Notes: generated by a model from the letters alone, not told the origin. A DNA stretch of 23,375 bases from JBEKZQ01 sp049509675 (GCA_049509675.1 JBEKZQ010000105.1:1-23375); one strand, 5' to 3'; shown: positions 15,632-23,055, numbered from the stretch's first letter. Program-made: numbers and translations.

Positions 15632-15961
15632 ATGGCGAAGAAGCAGAAAGACAGCAAATCCAGCGAGACGAGCATCCAGATCCAGCCCATCGGCGACCGC
15701 GTGGTGGTCGAACGGGAAGAGTCGGAATCGGTAACCGCCGGCGGCATCGTGCTCCCCGATATCGCCAAGGACAAGCCCACCCGCGGCAAGATCATCTCCG
15801 TCGGCGATGGACGACCGAAAAAAGATGGCACGCGCACGCCCTTGCAGGTCAAAGTGGGCGACCGCGTGTTGTTCACCTCCTATGCGGGCGAACAGTTCAA
15901 GCTCGGCGATCGCGAACTGTTGCTGATGCACGAGGAAGACATCCTGGCAGTCTTCGAGTAA
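15632..15961 (+). CDS. groES: Co-chaperonin GroES
   Basis: This 109-residue protein is the heptameric lid of the GroEL folding chamber. It carries IQPIGDRVVVERE (17-29), the mobile-loop region with TAGGIVLPD, then GKIISVGDGR, VKVGDRVLFTSYAGEQFKL and the C-terminal LLMHEEDILAVFE. Compared with typical 95-residue GroES it has about 14 extra N-terminal residues rich in Lys and Ser (MAKKQKDSKSSETS). The ATG at 15632 follows GGAGG (15621-15625) with a 6-nt gap. A competing ATG at 15627 is out of frame and gives an unrelated peptide. groEL follows after 77 nt, forming the usual groESL operon. No CIRCE element was found. Confidence 0.98.
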   Translation: MAKKQKDSKSSETSIQIQPIGDRVVVEREESESVTAGGIVLPDIAKDKPTRGKIISVGDGRPKKDGTRTPLQVKVGDRVLFTSYAGEQFKLGDRELLLMHEEDILAVFE

Positions 15962-16038
15962 GCAACCAGAATCCCCAGAGAACACCCCCCCTGCGGCGAG
16001 ATCTTCCCGCCGTGAGCGAAACAAGGAGTTAATAGCGT

Positions 16039-17670
16039 ATGGCCAAGATTATTGCTTTCGATCAGGAAGCCCGCGATGCACTGCGACGGGGCGTCGCGAA
16101 ACTCGCCAAGGCGGTGAAGGTGACCCTCGGTCCCCGCGGCCGGAACGTGATTCTGCAGAAGAGCTTCGGCGCGCCGACGGTCACGAAGGACGGCGTCACC
16201 GTGGCCAAGGAAATCGACCTGGAGGACGTGTACGAGAACATGGGCGCCCGCATGGTTCGCGAAGTGGCCTCGAAGACCAGCGACAAGGCCGGCGACGGCA
16301 CGACCACCGCCACCATCCTGGCCGAGGCGATCTTCAACGAGGGCCTGCGGGCCGTGGTCTCCGGCGTGAACCCCATCATGCTCAAGCAGGGCATCGAGAA
16401 GGCGGTCGCCGACGTCACCGAGAAGCTGATCGGCATGTCGATCTCGGTCAAGAACAAGAAAGAGGAGATCGCCCAGGTCGGCGCCGTGGCGGCCAACAAC
16501 GATGCGGAGATCGGCAAGCTCATGGCCGACGCCATGGAGAAGGTCGGCAAGGACGGCGTCATCACCGTCGACGAGGGCAAGAGCTTGGCCACCGAGGTCG
16601 AGTGGGTCGAAGGGATGCAGTTCGATCGGGGCTACCTCTCGCCCTATTTCGTCACCGATCCGCAGAAGATGGAGTGCGTGCTGGAGGACGCCTATATCCT
16701 GATCCACGAGAAGAAGATCTCGGCCATCAAGGAGTTGGTTCCGGTCCTGGAAAAAGTGGTGAACGCGGGCCGGCCGCTGTTGATCGTGGCCGAGGACGTG
16801 GACGGCGAGGCCCTGGCCACCTTGGTCATCAACCGGCTGCGGGGCACGATCAAGGCCTGCGCCATCAAGGCCCCGGGCTACGGCGACCGCCGCAAGGCGA
16901 TGTTGGAGGACATCGCCATCCTGGCCGGCGGGACGGCCCTGTTCGAGAGCCTGGGCCGGAAGCTGGAGAACATGACGCTGGCCGAGTTGGGGCGGGCCAA
17001 GAAGATCGTCATCGACAAGGACAACACCACGATCATCGAGGGCGCCGGCAAGAGCGCCGAGATCAAGGGCCGCATCGAGCAACTGCGGCGGGAGATCGAA
17101 AACACCAGCAGCGAGTACGACCGCGAGAAGCTGGAAGAGCGGCTGGCGAAGTTGGCCGGCGGCGTGGCCAAGATCAACGTGGGGGCGGCCACCGAGAGCG
17201 AGATGAAAGAGAAGAAGGCCCGCGTCGAGGATGCCCTGCACGCCACCCGCGCGGCGGTCGAGGAAGGCATTCTGCCCGGCGGCGGCGTGGCCCTGATCCG
17301 CGCGTCGGCCAGCGTGAAGCCCAACGGGCTGGCTCAGGATGAGGAAGTGGGCTACAAGATCGTGCTGCGGGCCTGTCGTGCCCCGCTGACGCAAATTGCC
17401 GACAACGCCGGCGTGGACGGCGGCATCGTGTGCGAGAAGGTGGCCGAGGCCAAGGGCGCACAAGGCTACAACGCCGCCACCGGCGTCTACGAGGACCTGG
17501 TGAAGGCCGGCGTGATCGACCCCACCAAGGTCACGCGCACCGCCCTGCAAAACGCGGCCAGCGTGGCCATCTTGCTCTTGACCAGCGACGCCCTGGTGGC
17601 CGAGAAACCGAAGGAAGAAAAGGGTGGCCCGGGCCCCGGCGGCCCCGGCGGCGGCGAGGATATGTACTAA
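16039..17670 (+). CDS. groEL: Chaperonin GroEL (HSP60)
   Basis: The 543-residue ATP-driven folding chamber subunit is full length. It has VTLGPRGRNVILQKSFGAPTVTKDG with the ATP-site aspartate (D52 equivalent), the AGDGTTTATILAEAI motif (D87 equivalent) and VEDALHATRAAVEEGILPGGG (D398 equivalent), so catalysis should be intact. The apical domain contains YLSPYFVTDPQKMECVLEDAYIL. The C-terminus is GGPGPGGPGGGEDMY instead of the repeated GGM tail of E. coli. Such altered tails are known in planctomycete and multi-copy chaperonins. An AAGGAG ribosome-binding site lies at 16023-16028. Just downstream is an inverted repeat (17701-17762) that could end the transcript. Confidence 0.99.
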   Translation: MAKIIAFDQEARDALRRGVAKLAKAVKVTLGPRGRNVILQKSFGAPTVTKDGVTVAKEIDLEDVYENMGARMVREVASKTSDKAGDGTTTATILAEAIFNEGLRAVVSGVNPIMLKQGIEKAVADVTEKLIGMSISVKNKKEEIAQVGAVAANNDAEIGKLMADAMEKVGKDGVITVDEGKSLATEVEWVEGMQFDRGYLSPYFVTDPQKMECVLEDAYILIHEKKISAIKELVPVLEKVVNAGRPLLIVAEDVDGEALATLVINRLRGTIKACAIKAPGYGDRRKAMLEDIAILAGGTALFESLGRKLENMTLAELGRAKKIVIDKDNTTIIEGAGKSAEIKGRIEQLRREIENTSSEYDREKLEERLAKLAGGVAKINVGAATESEMKEKKARVEDALHATRAAVEEGILPGGGVALIRASASVKPNGLAQDEEVGYKIVLRACRAPLTQIADNAGVDGGIVCEKVAEAKGAQGYNAATGVYEDLVKAGVIDPTKVTRTALQNAASVAILLLTSDALVAEKPKEEKGGPGPGGPGGGEDMY

Positions 17671-17700
17671 GGATTTGGCGAAGAACAGCTTGGCGGAATC

Positions 17701-17762
17701 CCGTAGGACGGATTGCTAATCCGTCCACGATTCGGCGACGGAATTAGCAATCCGTCTTACGG
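17701..17762. repeat. Palindromic repeat between convergent groEL and hydrolase genes
   Basis: The left arm CCGTAGGACGGATTGC (from 17701) pairs with a right arm ending GCAATCCGTCTTACGG (to 17762), nearly perfect over about 25 nt with an 11-nt loop. Each arm can also fold alone (GGACGGATT-GCT-AATCCGTCC at 17706-17726). It lies 30 bp past groEL and 40 bp past the hydrolase stop. With no clear T-tract it is not a classical terminator, but it could block read-through or protect both 3' ends. Confidence 0.8.
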
Positions 17763-17802
17763 CCGAATGCGGAAGTTATTTCTCGCCAGATCCCAGCCCG
17801 GA

Positions 17803-18810
17803 TTATTCGTGCGGGCGCTTCCGCTCTTTCCAGGCGTAGGTCTTGGCGTCGATGCCCTTGATCAAGCGGAGAGTGATGAACTGGCGAATGTGGCCGGAAA
17901 CTTTCAGCGACGGCTCGTCCAGCAACTTGGCGCCCTGCAAACTCGTGTCCAACTGGCCGAAGAACAGGGTCTGTTGATCTTTATGGTCCGCGTCCGGAGT
18001 GGGATGGTAGGCGTCCATCGCTTTGCGAATGCGCGTGGCCTCGGCCAGCGCTTTCGGGCTCTGCTTGCCTACGAGGAACATGATCGGAATGTCGCCCCTC
18101 ACTACCACGTTATCCAGAGCGGGCTTGGCGCTGAGGCCTTTGAAGTTGTAGAGGGGAGAGATCAACACCATGGCTTTGAGGAACCCGCCCAGTTGCAGAG
18201 GCCCATACTTGGCCGTTCCCTGCTCGTAGCCCACGGAGTCGAAGGCGGCGTAATTCAGCGTGATCAGGGCCCCGATGTCTGCCCCCACCATGCATAGCTT
18301 GTCGATGTTCAACTCCTTGGCGTTGTTCTTCTCCCAGAGAAAATCCTTGACGGCCTTCATGTCCTGCGTGACCATCAAGGGATAGTTCCGCCCGAACGTC
18401 CTGTCGTCCGCATCGATCTTCTTGCCGCTGGCAGTCGTTTTGCTGTCGCCGTGTCCGCGCAGGTCGGGCACGATCACAGTGCAGCCCAGCGTACCTTGCA
18501 GTTCCACCGCCAACTTGAGGTAGTCTTTGCGGCTCTCTTTCCGACCGTGAATCAAGACCACCGGTATGCTGTCCTTGCCCTTCATGCCCGCGTAGTAGGT
18601 GACGGCCAGCTTGACGCCGTCCTCGGTATCCAGCGCCACATCCTCGGGCGGAGCGGGCTTGTCCTCGTCCTCGTCGGTTTTGGCGGGCTTCTTGGCTGCT
18701 GCGGCTTTTTTCGCCTGCGCGAACGACCGTTCCACCGCCCCCCCGCAAACCAGGCAGACGACTAGCAACAAACAGACGGCGTGCAGGAATGTCACTCGTG
18801 GTGCGGCCAT
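17803..18810 (-). CDS. Exported alpha/beta-hydrolase-fold protein with Asp in the nucleophile elbow
   Basis: This 335-residue protein has a signal peptide (residues 1-32, hydrophobic core FLHAVCLLLVVCLVCGG, then SFAQA) and a charged linker rich in Lys, Ala, Glu and Asp (33-56). The hydrolase fold follows: VVLIHGRKES (84-93, oxyanion-hole region), VIVPDLRGHGDS (112-123) and the elbow MVGADIGALI (174-183). In that elbow the nucleophile position is D178 instead of serine, as in haloalkane dehalogenases and soluble epoxide hydrolases, or it may mark loss of activity. H307 in VSGHIRQF is a candidate catalytic histidine. The gene is convergent to groEL. A good candidate promoter lies at 18892-18920. 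The stop codon lies in a short motif shared with the end of the oxidoreductase gene. Substrate unknown. Confidence 0.85.
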   Translation of the reverse strand: MAAPRVTFLHAVCLLLVVCLVCGGAVERSFAQAKKAAAAKKPAKTDEDEDKPAPPEDVALDTEDGVKLAVTYYAGMKGKDSIPVVLIHGRKESRKDYLKLAVELQGTLGCTVIVPDLRGHGDSKTTASGKKIDADDRTFGRNYPLMVTQDMKAVKDFLWEKNNAKELNIDKLCMVGADIGALITLNYAAFDSVGYEQGTAKYGPLQLGGFLKAMVLISPLYNFKGLSAKPALDNVVVRGDIPIMFLVGKQSPKALAEATRIRKAMDAYHPTPDADHKDQQTLFFGQLDTSLQGAKLLDEPSLKVSGHIRQFITLRLIKGIDAKTYAWKERKRPHE

Positions 18811-18891
18811 GGATCTTCCACCTCGCTGGTAAAAGGAAGCTTCGCCCGGAAAACGCGCGGGAAACGGGGCCCCTCGGCCCCCAATCCCTAC

Positions 18892-18920
18892 ATGGTAAAT
18901 GGCAATCGGGCGGCCGTCAA
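18892..18920 (-). promoter_or_regulatory. Candidate sigma70-type promoter for the alpha/beta-hydrolase
   Basis: On the minus strand TTGACG (5 of 6) and TACCAT (4 of 6) are exactly 17 nt apart. Transcription would start near 18885, giving a leader of about 75 nt. Confidence 0.42.
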
Positions 18921-18957
18921 TGTTCCCGGATACGCAGAGCAGGAGAACGGCAACGTC

Positions 18958-19033
18958 GGGGTCTGGTCCATTTTTCGGCTGATAGGCATTGCCATTTGCC
19001 CTGACTCATGACCGAAAACATGGACCTGACCCC
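18958..19033. repeat. 76-bp palindromic element, copy 2 (inverted relative to copy 1)
   Basis: The arms GGGGTCTGGTCCAT... and ...ATGGACCTGACCCC are identical to those at 3494-3569 when reverse-complemented. The 33-nt interior (18979-19011) differs in sequence. It lies 22 bp beyond the stop of the lipoprotein gene, in the gap before the hydrolase promoter. Confidence 0.87.
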
Positions 19034-19055
19034 TTTGCGTCGGCAAAGTGCTTTG

Positions 19056-19736
19056 CTATTTCAGGCCGGCGTCGACGTCTTGGGCCACGTCGGCCTGGGC
19101 GTCGTGCGCGTAGAACTGGCGGGCGATCCGCTGCGCCAGAACGCGTACGAATTCCGAGCGGAATTCCGGCTCCGGTCGATCCTGGACGGGGATGGAGATG
19201 TTGGGCGGATAGACGACCTGGGGCAAGTCTTTCTCGAAAACGGCCTCTTTGTTCTCTTCACCCTTCTTGTTCTTCGTCAAGTCGTACACGACGACCCTGG
19301 CGTTGGCCTTGCCCTGATAGAGTGTCTGGCCCTGGTAGATACTGAAGGCCTCGAGGTCCACGCCCACGACGACCTCGGCCCCCAAGGCTTTGCCCACCGC
19401 GCGATATTCCTCAGAGCCGTTCTCGTCGACCCACTTGGCGACCTTCTGCTGGTCGATCATCTTGGCGGTGGGGATGTTGGTCTTCAAGTAGTTGCTGATC
19501 TCTTGCCCCAAGGCGCGCACGGCGCTGGCGTTGTTGTATTGGAGGTCGGCCGTGGAGCGGCAGACGACGGCCACTTTCTTGTCTTTCAGACCGCCGAAAT
19601 CGGGGTCGACGTTGTTGCCGCGGGTGAAATAGGCCAGCGTGGTCAAGCCCGCGACACATCCGCTGACGGATAGCAAAAGCGCGGCCGCCGTGCCGACGAC
19701 TGCCAGGGATCCGTACCGTGGAGAGCGACGATCCAT
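19056..19736 (-). CDS. Predicted lipoprotein of unknown function
   Basis: I do not recognise a named family. The start at 19736 (MDRRSPRYGS) gives 226 residues and is preceded by GAGGA about 8 nt upstream. The open frame continues upstream to 20099, but that part overlaps ymdB and a repeat and was rejected. Residues 10-27 form a lipoprotein signal with lipobox V-S-G-C (C27), so the protein should be membrane-anchored outside the cytoplasm. The mature part has a KKVAVVCRS strand, an ALGQEISNYLKTNIP helix, KMIDQQKVAKWVDEN, and GKALGAEVVVGVDLEAFSIYQG. This alternation resembles the small alpha/beta domain of CsgG/TolB-N type periplasmic proteins, which is an inference from pattern only. It is followed by a 76-bp palindromic element. 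Confidence 0.8.
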   Translation of the reverse strand: MDRRSPRYGSLAVVGTAAALLLSVSGCVAGLTTLAYFTRGNNVDPDFGGLKDKKVAVVCRSTADLQYNNASAVRALGQEISNYLKTNIPTAKMIDQQKVAKWVDENGSEEYRAVGKALGAEVVVGVDLEAFSIYQGQTLYQGKANARVVVYDLTKNKKGEENKEAVFEKDLPQVVYPPNISIPVQDRPEPEFRSEFVRVLAQRIARQFYAHDAQADVAQDVDAGLK

Positions 19737-19811
19737 CGTACATCCTCGCAAAGTTATCGGGCCGTCTGTGCCAAACCCGTCCGGTGAAGAACACCAGCGA
19801 AAAGCAGGGAG

Positions 19812-19840
19812 AAGATAGCCAGACGGCGGGTTCGATGCAA
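19812..19840 (-). promoter_or_regulatory. Candidate promoter for the lipoprotein gene
   Basis: On the minus strand TTGCAT and TATCTT are 17 nt apart and would give a leader of about 70 nt. It lies just beyond the terminator-like palindrome that follows ymdB, which fits an independent transcription unit. Hexamer matches are moderate. Confidence 0.3.
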
Positions 19841-19860
19841 GGCCGACTTGGCGGAAAAAT

Positions 19861-19946
19861 GGGAAAAAAGGGGACAGGCACCGTGGCGGCAACGTTCCTC
19901 GCACTGCCAAACCGCCGTGTGCCACGGAGCCAGTCCCCGTTTTTCC
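19861..19946 (-). terminator. Palindromic repeat acting as likely terminator of rny-ymdB
   Basis: The arms GGAAAAAAGGGGACAGGC (left) and GCCAGTCCCCGTTTTTCC (right) match over about 26 nt with three mismatches. Read on the minus strand, the GC-rich stem ends with GTCCCC followed by six T residues, which fits an intrinsic terminator. It begins 4 bp after the ymdB stop codon. The long central loop and symmetric A/T flanks mark it also as a dispersed palindromic repeat. Confidence 0.6.
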
Positions 19947-19950
19947 TAAG

Positions 19951-20775
19951 CTAACAGTTCCTGCTCTGCGCCACCTCTGCCAGGCGTGCGGCGGCGGCCT
20001 CGTCCACCACGATCCGCCGGATGGCCGTGGCGCAGCCGGATTGCGGATCGACATCGACGATCGAGCCCTGCAAGCGATTGTCGCCCGTGGCGACCTCAAA
20101 GGTGGTGGGCCGGAAGGTGCGGGTGGTTTCCATCACCCGATCGATGCGGCGGCCGAGAATGCTCTCGTGGGGCCCGGTCATGCCGATATCGCATTGGAAG
20201 GCGGTGCCGCCGGGCAGGATCCGCTCGTCGGCGGTAGGCACGTGGGTGTGTGTGCCCAGGACGGCGCTGACGCGGCCGTCCAGGTGCCGGCCCATCAGTT
20301 GTTTGTCGCTGGTGGCTTCGGCGTGGAAGTCGACCAGCACCACGCGGACGTCGGACGGCAAGGCCGCGAGCACGCGATTGACCGCCTGGAAGGGGCAATC
20401 GACCGGCGGCATGAACACCCGGCCCAGCACCGTGAGGATCGCCACCCGCACCTGGTTGTGCGCGCGCAGGATCGCCACGTCGTGGCCGGGGGCATCGTGC
20501 GGATAGTTGGCCGCGCGCACGATCTTCCGCTCGGTTTGCAGAATGGGGAAGATCTCCCGCCGCTTGTAGGCGTGGTCGCCCAGGGTAATGCCGTCGATGC
20601 CCGCCGCCAACAGTTCGTGATAGATGGCGGGCGTCAGGCCCGAGCCGCCCGCAGCGTTCTCTGCATTGGCCACGACCAGATCGAGTTGCTCCTCGATCCG
20701 CAGGCCGCGCAGGGCCTGGGTGCAGATCTCGCGGCCCGGCTTGCCGACAATGTCGCCGATCATGAGCAACCGCAC
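19951..20775 (-). CDS. ymdB: YmdB-family metallophosphodiesterase
   Basis: The 274-residue protein matches the YmdB/TIGR00282 family, cyclic-nucleotide phosphodiesterases that affect RNA turnover and development in Bacillus. Metal-site motifs are GDIVGKPGR (D8), NAENAAGG (E39, N40), TLGDH (D67, H68), DFHAEATSDK (H151) and GTHTHVPTAD (H176, H178), with DIGMTGP near the end. In Bacillus the fourth motif is GNH; here it is GDH, a metal-ligand change from Asn to Asp. The gene starts 22 nt after rny on the same strand, the same pairing seen in Firmicutes, so an operon is very likely. The stop codon is followed at once by a terminator-like palindrome. Confidence 0.95.
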   Translation of the reverse strand: MRLLMIGDIVGKPGREICTQALRGLRIEEQLDLVVANAENAAGGSGLTPAIYHELLAAGIDGITLGDHAYKRREIFPILQTERKIVRAANYPHDAPGHDVAILRAHNQVRVAILTVLGRVFMPPVDCPFQAVNRVLAALPSDVRVVLVDFHAEATSDKQLMGRHLDGRVSAVLGTHTHVPTADERILPGGTAFQCDIGMTGPHESILGRRIDRVMETTRTFRPTTFEVATGDNRLQGSIVDVDPQSGCATAIRRIVVDEAAAARLAEVAQSRNC

Positions 20776-20797
20776 GGGAGGCTTTCTGTGAGAGGAG

Positions 20798-22357
20798 CTA
20801 TTTCGCCAATTCTACGTGCCTGGTTTCGCGCAGCACAGTGACTTTGATCTCGCCGGGATAGGTCAACTGCTGTTCGAATGCCTGGGCGATGTCGCGGCAG
20901 ATCTTGGCCGCGGTTTCGTCGGTGGTTTCCTTGGCGCTGACCAGCACGCGCAACTCGCGGCCGGCCTGGATGGCATAGGCCTGCTCCACTCCGGCAAAAC
21001 CGCCGGCGATCGATTCCAGTTCTTCCATCCGCTTGACGTAGCGTTCCAGCGTCTCGCGGCGGGCGCCGGGACGCGAGGCGCTGCAGGCGTCGGCCGCCGA
21101 GACCAGGACCGTGTAGGGATTGTCGATCCGCAAGTCGTCGTGATGCCCGCAGGCGGCCTGGATCACTTCCGGCCGTTCGCCGTAGCGTTTCAGGAGGTCG
21201 GCGCCGATCTTGGGGTGTCCGCCCTCCATTTCGTGGTCGGCCGCCTTGCCGATGTCGTGCAGCAGTCCGCAGCGCCGGGCCAGTTGGCCGTTCAGGCTGA
21301 TTTCCTCGGCGAGCATGCCGGCCAGGAAGGCCACCTCGATCGAATGCCGCAGCACGTTCTGACTGTAACTGGTGCGGAAGTGCAGTCGCCCCAACAGGTT
21401 CACCAGCCGTTCGTGCAGTGCGAAGACCTCCACCTCCTGGCAGGCCTCGTCGCCGAGCTTTTGGATGTGCCGCTCCAGTTCTTTCTGCGTGGCAACCACG
21501 ATCTCCTCGATCCGCGTGGGATGGATCCGGCCGTCGGCGATCAGTTTGTTCAAGGCGATGCGGGCCACCTCGCGGCGGACGGTATCGAAGGCGCTGACAA
21601 TGACCACGCCGGGCGTGTCGTCGATGATCACGTCGACGCCCGTGGCCTTCTCGAAGGCGCGGATATTGCGACCTTCGCGGCCGATGATCCGCCCTTTCAT
21701 CTCGTCGTTGGGAATGCCCACCGTGCTGGTGGTGGTCTCGGCGGTGTGGGCGGCCGCATAGCGCTGCAAAGCGGTCAGCAGCACCTCCCGCGTCTTTTGC
21801 TCGCAGGTCTCGGCGATCCGCTTCTCGTGCCTTACGATCAGCGCACCCGTCTCCTGCTGGAGCTGCGTATCCAGGAGTTCCAGGAGCCGCTTGGTGGCTT
21901 CGTCCTTGCTCAATCCGCTCAGCTCATGCAAGGTCTGCCGCTGCATGTCCAGGAGCTTGGTGAGCTCCTCCTTGCGGCGGTTGGCGTCCTGGATCCGCTC
22001 GGTCAGCTTGCGTTGCGTGCCTTCGACGATCTTTTCCTGTTTGCGGACCTGTTCGGCCTGCTCTTCCAGGGCGTCCTGGCGTTTGTCCAGCAGGCGTTCG
22101 CGCTCGTGGAGCTCGGCCCGCAGGCGGCGCAGCTCCTTTTCGCTTTCCGCCTGTTGCTGCAGGGCAAGCTCCTTGATCTCCAACTCGGCTTCGCGGCGGC
22201 GGTTCTCGACCTCTTGCCGGGCGACCCGCACGATTTCCTTGGCCTCGGACTCGGCGTCGCGGCGACGCAGACGGTCCAACAGCCGCATCCAAACCAGGGT
22301 GATCGCAGAAGCCAACAAGGCCGCGCCGATCACGATGAACACTTGTGGTGTAGTCAT
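20798..22357 (-). CDS. rny: Ribonuclease Y
   Basis: This 519-residue membrane-bound endoribonuclease starts mRNA decay. The start at 22357 gives an N-terminal transmembrane helix (VFIVIGAALLASAITLVWM, about 6-24) followed by a long charged coiled coil (30-195). The KH RNA-binding domain carries GRIIGREGRNIR (222-233) and VDVIIDDTPGVVIVS. The HD domain carries H338 in VLRHSIEV and the HD pair in GLLHDIGKAADHE (H367, D368), then GHHDD and SAADACSASRPGAR. Length and domain order match the family. The frame is open further upstream to 22642, but that stretch lacks similarity and lies before the transmembrane helix. AGAGAAGA precedes the chosen ATG. It heads the rny-ymdB unit. Confidence 0.97.
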   Translation of the reverse strand: MTTPQVFIVIGAALLASAITLVWMRLLDRLRRRDAESEAKEIVRVARQEVENRRREAELEIKELALQQQAESEKELRRLRAELHERERLLDKRQDALEEQAEQVRKQEKIVEGTQRKLTERIQDANRRKEELTKLLDMQRQTLHELSGLSKDEATKRLLELLDTQLQQETGALIVRHEKRIAETCEQKTREVLLTALQRYAAAHTAETTTSTVGIPNDEMKGRIIGREGRNIRAFEKATGVDVIIDDTPGVVIVSAFDTVRREVARIALNKLIADGRIHPTRIEEIVVATQKELERHIQKLGDEACQEVEVFALHERLVNLLGRLHFRTSYSQNVLRHSIEVAFLAGMLAEEISLNGQLARRCGLLHDIGKAADHEMEGGHPKIGADLLKRYGERPEVIQAACGHHDDLRIDNPYTVLVSAADACSASRPGARRETLERYVKRMEELESIAGGFAGVEQAYAIQAGRELRVLVSAKETTDETAAKICRDIAQAFEQQLTYPGEIKVTVLRETRHVELAK

Positions 22358-22998
22358 TGATTCTTCTCTCGCCACGCTAAATCGACGGCGGGCCCGCGCA
22401 AGCGAACCCGTCGATGGACGGCCACGGCGTGAGAAGCAGTGCAACGCGGGTTTTGCAAGGCGCGATCTAATTCGATCGCGGGAAACCGCGCCGAGATGGA
22501 ACGGTACTGACGCAAGTGGGATATATACCCCATGGCAAGACAGAGGCGATACAAACCCGCACGGCACACCCCCTGAATAGGGCACCGCCGTCCCTGCCAA
22601 CGGAGCCGGGCGGAGCACCGATCCTTTCCGCCCAAGGCCCAATTTTCATCCGGCCCACGCAATCGAGAACTAACGGTGGACCCTCGATCCGGCCATACTC
22701 GGACCACGGCCCAAGCCGGCCGACCGGCCTTAATCCGGCTGCGCGGCACAGCGACCGTACCAGGCATCGGAAAAGGACCATGACCAGATCGAACACCATC
22801 GGCATCCTCAACGCGCTGGCCGGTTCTTGCTGCCAAGACCAGAACCAGTCGAATACTTGTTGCACTGCTCACTCAGCGGCCAGGCCGCCCAAAAGGTGCA
22901 TCTTTCGTTCTGAATTGCGAGCGAAAGACGTTACCGCTATCAATCTTAGCAGGTTTTGGCCGTGCCGCAACTGGAAATGGACGTTTGTAGACTAACAA

Positions 22999-23027
22999 TT
23001 GTAACTCGCCCCAGCCCTGATTATCAT
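22999..23027 (+). promoter_or_regulatory. Candidate sigma70-type promoter for surE
   Basis: TTGTAA (22999-23004) and TATCAT (23022-23027) are separated by 17 nt. The -10 box matches at 5 of 6 positions. Transcription would start near 23034, directly before a perfect hairpin in the leader. Confidence 0.42.
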
Positions 23028-23037
23028 GGAGATATGG

Positions 23038-23055
23038 GTTCACAGGGGTGTGAAC
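23038..23055 (+). promoter_or_regulatory. Perfect 7-bp hairpin in the surE leader
   Basis: GTTCACA and TGTGAAC flank a GGGG loop. It begins within a few nucleotides of the predicted transcription start and ends 13 nt before the GAAGGA ribosome-binding site, so it could be an operator or a 5' mRNA-stabilising stem. Confidence 0.4.

Noticed and set aside
15144..15734. Open frames on both strands across the groES upstream region
   Set aside because: They translate the nested repeats. The plus-strand one overlaps groES in another frame from the ATG at 15627, which is out of frame with the conserved GroES sequence.
15880..17550. 556-codon open frame antisense to groEL
   Set aside because: It is a shadow of groEL; the translation is repetitive in Leu, Gly, His and Asp, has no domain and overlaps the groES-groEL junction.
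20816..22360. 514-codon open frame antisense to rny
   Set aside because: It is a shadow of the RNase Y gene, Leu/Gln/Gly-rich, with no motif or ribosome-binding site.
22354..22872. Minus-strand open frames of 132 and 172 codons upstream of rny
   Set aside because: They have Arg/Pro/Trp-rich composition, no motif, and overlap in two frames; this is more likely the rny leader or untranslated DNA. I also considered a 6S-like RNA here but could not draw a convincing long closed stem with a central bubble.
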